A stretch of 32,121 bases of DNA from NCBI GenBank assembly GCA_900544975.1, contig UQXI01000031.1, positions 1 to 32,121 on the forward strand, read 5' to 3'. Below are positions 28,624-32,121 of this stretch, piece by piece (position 1 is the first letter of the stretch; each line of letters opens with the position of its first letter). The notes beneath the pieces were generated by a model. It had not been told where the DNA came from. It made no database searches and saw only the letters and a list, made by a program, of their open reading frames with translations. Both the position numbers and the translations under genes were made by a program. Origin of the DNA: an uncultured Eubacteriales bacterium. Lineage in GTDB: Bacteria; Bacillota; Clostridia; Oscillospirales; Oscillospiraceae.

Positions 28624-31437
28624 ATGGAGTACAAAAACACCATCATCACACCAAAGACCGCCTTCCCCATGAAAGCGGGCCTGCCCAACCGGGAGCCCGG
28701 GATGCTGGAGGCGTGGAACGACATGGACCTGTACGGCCAGCTCCTGGAGAAGAATCGGGACTGCCCCCGGTTCATTCTCCACGACGGCCCTCCCTTCTCC
28801 AACGGAGACATTCACATGGGCCACGCCCTCAACAAGACGCTGAAGGACTTCATCGTCCGGGCCAGGGCCATGCAGGGCTATTACACCCCCTATGTCCCCG
28901 GGTGGGACAACCATGGCATGCCCATTGAGTCCGCCATCATCAAGAAAAACAAGCTAAATCACAAGACCATGCCTGTCCCGGAGTTCCGCTCTGCCTGTGA
29001 ACAGTTCGCCCAGGATTATATCGACCGGCAGATGACCGGATTCCGCCGCCTGGGGGTCATCGGCGACTGGGCCCACCCCTATAAGACCATGGACAAGGCC
29101 TTCGAGGCGGAGGAAGTGAAGATTTTCGGGGCCATGTACCGCAAGGGCTACATCTACAAGGGCCTGAAGCCGGTGTACTGGTGCCCCAAGGATGAGACGG
29201 CCCTGGCAGAGGCGGAAATTGAGTATGCCGACGACGCCTGCACCTCCATCTATGTGAAGTTTGCCCTGAACCAGGACTTCGGCAAGCTGGCGCCCTATGG
29301 CGGCGTCGCCAACACCTACGTGATCATCTGGACCACCACCCCCTGGACCCTGCCCGGCAACCTGGCCATTGCCTTCCATCCCACGGAGGAGTATGTCCTT
29401 CTGGACGCGGGAGCGGAGCGCTACATCGTCGCCAAGGCCCTGGCGGAGAAGACCATGCAGGCAGGCGGTGTGGAGCGCTATGAGACAGTAGCCACCTTCC
29501 CCGGCGGCTTCTTCGAGCGGATGACAGCCCGGCATCCCTTCCTGGACCGGGACAGCCTCCTGGTGACTGCCGACTATGTCACCATGGATTCCGGTACCGG
29601 CTGCGTCCACACCGCCCCCGGCTTTGGCGCAGACGACTACCAGACCTGCCGCCGGTATGACATGGAGCTGGTGGTGCCGGTGGACGACCGGGGCTACCAG
29701 ACGAAGGAGGCGGGCAAATACGCCGGGATGTACTATGCGGAGTCCAACGGGGCCATTCTGGCGGATATGAAGGAGTCTGGGGCCCTCTTTGCCTCGGAGG
29801 AAATGGTCCACTCCTACCCCCACTGCTGGCGCTGCAAGCACCCCATCATCTTCCGGGCCACGCCCCAGTGGTTCTGCTCCGTGGAGTCCTTCAAGGACCG
29901 GGCCATGACCGCCTGCGAGGAGGTCCAGTGGTTCCCGGCCTGGGGCAAGGACCGGATGATTGCCATGCTCCGGGAGCGGGCGGACTGGTGCATCTCCCGC
30001 CAGCGGCGCTGGGGGATGCCCATCCCCGTGTTCTACTGCAAGGACTGCGGCAAGCCCATCTGCACCGAGGAAACCATTGCCTACATCTCCCGGCTCTTCG
30101 GCGAGTTCGGCTCCAACGTCTGGTTCCAGAAAGAGGCCATGGAGCTGATCCCCCAGGGCCTGACCTGCCCCCATTGTGGCGGGAAGGACTTCGAGAAGGA
30201 GACGGACACCCTGGACGGCTGGTTTGACTCCGGCTCCACCCACTATGCCTCCCTGTACCACGACGATGCCGCCCAGTGGCCGGCGGATGTGTATCTGGAG
30301 GGTGCGGACCAGTACCGGGGCTGGTTCCAGTCCAGCCTCCTCACAGCGGTGGGTGCTCTGGAGAAGGGCGCGCCCTTCCGCCAGATCCTGACCCACGGCT
30401 GGACCGTGGACGGCGAGGGCAAGGCCATGCACAAGTCCCTGGGCAACGGCATGGATCCCAACCAGCTGATCAAGGAGTACGGCGCGGACATTGTCCGGCT
30501 GTGGGCCGGTTCCTCAGACTACCACGCCGATGTGCGGTGCTCCAAGGAGATTTTCAAGCAGTTGAGCCAGAACTACCTGAAATTCCGGAACACCGCCCGG
30601 TACTGCCTGGGCAACCTGGAGGGCTTTGACCCTAACCACCTGGTGGAGCCGGAGCAGATGCTGGAGCTGGACCGCTGGGCCCTCACCAAGCTGGAAAAGC
30701 TGATCGCTACCTGCCGGAAGGCCTATGACCAGTACGAATTCCATGTGGTATCCCACGCCATCAACGACTTCTGCGTGGTGGAGCTCAGCAGCTTCTATTT
30801 GGATATCATCAAGGACCGGCTGTACTGCGAGGACCGGGAGGGGCGGAAGCGCCGCTCGGCCCAGACCGCCCTGTATCTCATTGTGGACGCTATGGCCAAG
30901 CTCTTTGCCCCCATCCTGGCCTTCACATGTGACGAGATCTGGCAGGCCATGCCCCACCGGGAGGAGGACGATCCCCGGAACATCCTCCTGAACCGGATGC
31001 CGGAGGGCTGCGGGCAGTATGCCCTGGCCCAGGAGGCCATGGAGAAGTGGGATGTGGCGATTCGTCTGCGTCAGGACGTCAACGCCGTGCTGGAGACTGC
31101 CCGGGCGGCCAAGCGCATCGGCAAGGCCCTGGAGGCCCATGTGGCCCTGGAAGCCACGGATCCGGACGCCGCCGGAGCTCTGGAGGCAGTCCGGGAGCTG
31201 GATCTGGCGGAGCTCTGCATTGTCTCCAGCTGCACCCCGGAGTCGGTGCCGGAGGAGGCCACCCAGGGCCAGGGGACCAATTTCCCAGGCCTCAGGATTG
31301 GCGTCACCGAGGCCAAGGGAACCAAGTGCCCCAGGTGCTGGATGCACTCCCTCCAGGCCAACGAGGAGGGCCTGTGCCCCCGCTGTGCGGGCGTCATCTC
31401 CAGACTGCCGCAGGATGTGCTGGAGCTGAGCGAGTGA
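28624..31437 (+). CDS. ileS: Isoleucine-tRNA ligase
   Basis: A 937-aa class Ia aminoacyl-tRNA synthetase of full bacterial length. The HIGH motif is HMGH (residues 64-67) in 'GPPFSNGDIHMGH'. The editing domain shows 'VIIWTTTPWTLPGNLAI' and 'HTAPGFGADDY'. The KMSKS loop reads AMHKS (601-605) in 'GKAMHKSLGNGMDP', a variant of the usual KMSKS. The C-terminal zinc site has two CxxC pairs ('CPRCW' and 'LCPRCAG'). The SD is TTGGAGGCAACCT. Expression is controlled by the T-box directly upstream. Confidence 0.97.
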   Translation: MEYKNTIITPKTAFPMKAGLPNREPGMLEAWNDMDLYGQLLEKNRDCPRFILHDGPPFSNGDIHMGHALNKTLKDFIVRARAMQGYYTPYVPGWDNHGMPIESAIIKKNKLNHKTMPVPEFRSACEQFAQDYIDRQMTGFRRLGVIGDWAHPYKTMDKAFEAEEVKIFGAMYRKGYIYKGLKPVYWCPKDETALAEAEIEYADDACTSIYVKFALNQDFGKLAPYGGVANTYVIIWTTTPWTLPGNLAIAFHPTEEYVLLDAGAERYIVAKALAEKTMQAGGVERYETVATFPGGFFERMTARHPFLDRDSLLVTADYVTMDSGTGCVHTAPGFGADDYQTCRRYDMELVVPVDDRGYQTKEAGKYAGMYYAESNGAILADMKESGALFASEEMVHSYPHCWRCKHPIIFRATPQWFCSVESFKDRAMTACEEVQWFPAWGKDRMIAMLRERADWCISRQRRWGMPIPVFYCKDCGKPICTEETIAYISRLFGEFGSNVWFQKEAMELIPQGLTCPHCGGKDFEKETDTLDGWFDSGSTHYASLYHDDAAQWPADVYLEGADQYRGWFQSSLLTAVGALEKGAPFRQILTHGWTVDGEGKAMHKSLGNGMDPNQLIKEYGADIVRLWAGSSDYHADVRCSKEIFKQLSQNYLKFRNTARYCLGNLEGFDPNHLVEPEQMLELDRWALTKLEKLIATCRKAYDQYEFHVVSHAINDFCVVELSSFYLDIIKDRLYCEDREGRKRRSAQTALYLIVDAMAKLFAPILAFTCDEIWQAMPHREEDDPRNILLNRMPEGCGQYALAQEAMEKWDVAIRLRQDVNAVLETARAAKRIGKALEAHVALEATDPDAAGALEAVRELDLAELCIVSSCTPESVPEEATQGQGTNFPGLRIGVTEAKGTKCPRCWMHSLQANEEGLCPRCAGVISRLPQDVLELSE

Positions 31438-31467
31438 GGCGCTTGGGCATTATGAGCCTATATCAAT

Positions 31468-31564
31468 AAAAAGTCTGCTGCAAGGCGGAACGGTCAAGAC
31501 CGTTCCCTACGGGGAGTAACCGGTAGGGAAGGTCTGAGCCGTCCGCTTTTGCAGCAGACTTTCT
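31468..31564. repeat. Long composite inverted repeat downstream of ileS
   Basis: AAAGTCTGCTGCAA (31470-31483) pairs with TTGCAGCAGACTTT (31549-31562). A second stem inside pairs AGACC-TTCCCTAC with GTAGGGAA-GGTCT. It lies between convergent genes and ends in a short T-run on each strand, so it may serve as a bidirectional terminator. Its size (about 95 nt) and nested symmetry also fit a small palindromic repeat element. Confidence 0.7.
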
Positions 31565-31574
31565 GTACTTGGCG

Positions 31575-32121
31575 CTACTCCTGGTGCAGGTAGCGCATGA
31601 GGTGTTTGGTGAGCCGCTCGACGGCGGTGGAATCTGTCCGGTAGTGAATCCGGTTGGAGATGACTTCCTGGGTCAGGAGGCCGGCGTTGTTCATGTTGTT
31701 CAGGTCCCGGAACACGGAGCCGGGGTTGAGGCCCAGGGACTGGGATAGATCCTGGACGCTCATAGGGTGGTCGGTCATGGCCCGGAGCATCCGCGCCCGG
31801 TCGGGATGTACCATGAGGCGCAGGGCGGTGAACTCCCAGTCGCGCAACCGGTCTGGAGTTTCCGGGGCGTCCTGCCCAGGGGGAATGCCAACGCCCAGGT
31901 GTAGGCACAGGTGGGCCACTGGGTGCTGGAATTCACCAGGGCCGCCGAAGGGGAAGAAGTACCGCAGGGCAATCTCCAGGCGGCGGATTTCCGGCTCCTT
32001 CAGTCCGGTTTTTTGGAGCATGGTTTGCATGGCGGCGGGCTCCTGCAAATAGCGTTCCCACTCCTCTGCCCGGGGGATGGCTTGCTCCACCCAGGGGGCC
32101 AGGAGGGGCTCCAGCCGCTGG
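31575..32121 (-). CDS. Winged-helix transcriptional regulator (partial, 5' end outside window)
   Basis: The last 181 or so codons of a minus-strand gene. The reading frame stays open to the window edge and the GTG at 32090 has no SD, so the true start is beyond it. The C-terminal half is an ArsR-like winged helix: 'LMVHPDRARMLRAMTDHPMS', then 'VQDLSQSLGLNPGSVFRDLN' as the recognition region, then 'NAGLLTQEVISNRIHYRTD' as the wing. The N-terminal part is helical with 'ALRYFFPFGGPGEF' and no known motif. No Cys metal-binding site of classical ArsR is seen. It converges on ileS. Confidence 0.75.
   Translation of the reverse strand, partial: QRLEPLLAPWVEQAIPRAEEWERYLQEPAAMQTMLQKTGLKEPEIRRLEIALRYFFPFGGPGEFQHPVAHLCLHLGVGIPPGQDAPETPDRLRDWEFTALRLMVHPDRARMLRAMTDHPMSVQDLSQSLGLNPGSVFRDLNNMNNAGLLTQEVISNRIHYRTDSTAVERLTKHLMRYLHQE

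Overview
The window looks like a chromosomal segment of a GC-rich, spore-forming Clostridia bacterium, most likely Oscillospiraceae (relatives of Flavonifractor, Oscillibacter or Lawsonibacter). This is an inference from the SpoIVB peptidase, SepF and DivIVA, a T-box in front of ileS, a Firmicutes-size Hfq, strong SD sequences and a GC-rich coding style. No rRNA or other taxonomic marker is present.

Region 1 (1-2935) is accessory DNA. It holds degraded CRISPR-like repeats, an XRE-type regulator facing a divergent promoter that carries a palindromic operator, four small proteins without assigned function, and a short serine recombinase. It ends at a 50-nt 3' fragment of tRNA-Lys(UUU) followed directly by a native-looking terminator. 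I read this as one end of an integrated element; the other end and the intact tRNA would lie left of the window.

Region 2 (2936-9516) is a loosely packed stretch. It holds an isolated 41-aa small ORF with its own consensus promoter and terminator, a predicted structured RNA, an aryl-CoA ligase/aminotransferase pair (probably aromatic amino or aryl acid metabolism), a DUF2461 protein, the sporulation protease SpoIVB, a DUF3786 protein, and a type I toxin-antitoxin locus: a 29-aa holin-like membrane peptide with a convergent antisense RNA.

Region 3 (9517-17059) carries an AI-2E-family membrane protein and a membrane-anchored metallophosphoesterase on the plus strand. These converge on a minus-strand operon prfA - Sua5/YwlC - coaE - M18 aminopeptidase (translation termination, tRNA t6A synthesis, CoA synthesis, peptide turnover). 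Divergent from that operon is a membrane-anchored YARHG protein followed by a 40-aa membrane peptide.

Region 4 (17060-25192) is the tRNA-modification/mismatch-repair block miaB - mutS - CPBP protease - mutL - miaA - hfq. Region 5 (25200-31437) is a cell-division block: an HlyD-like membrane-anchored protein, yggS (ylmE), sepF, divIVA, then a T-box leader with Ile specifier ATC and ileS. It resembles the B. subtilis ylmE-sepF-divIVA-ileS order but lacks ylmG and ylmH. The window closes with a long inverted repeat and the 3' part of a minus-strand winged-helix regulator.

The best candidates for undescribed biology are the 41-aa ORF at 3274-3399 with the structured RNA behind it, the 16-bp perfect hairpin between hfq and the HlyD-like gene that pairs the start codon and exposes the SD in its loop, and the type I toxin-antitoxin locus at 8995-9335. 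All functional statements come from reading motifs; no database search was possible.
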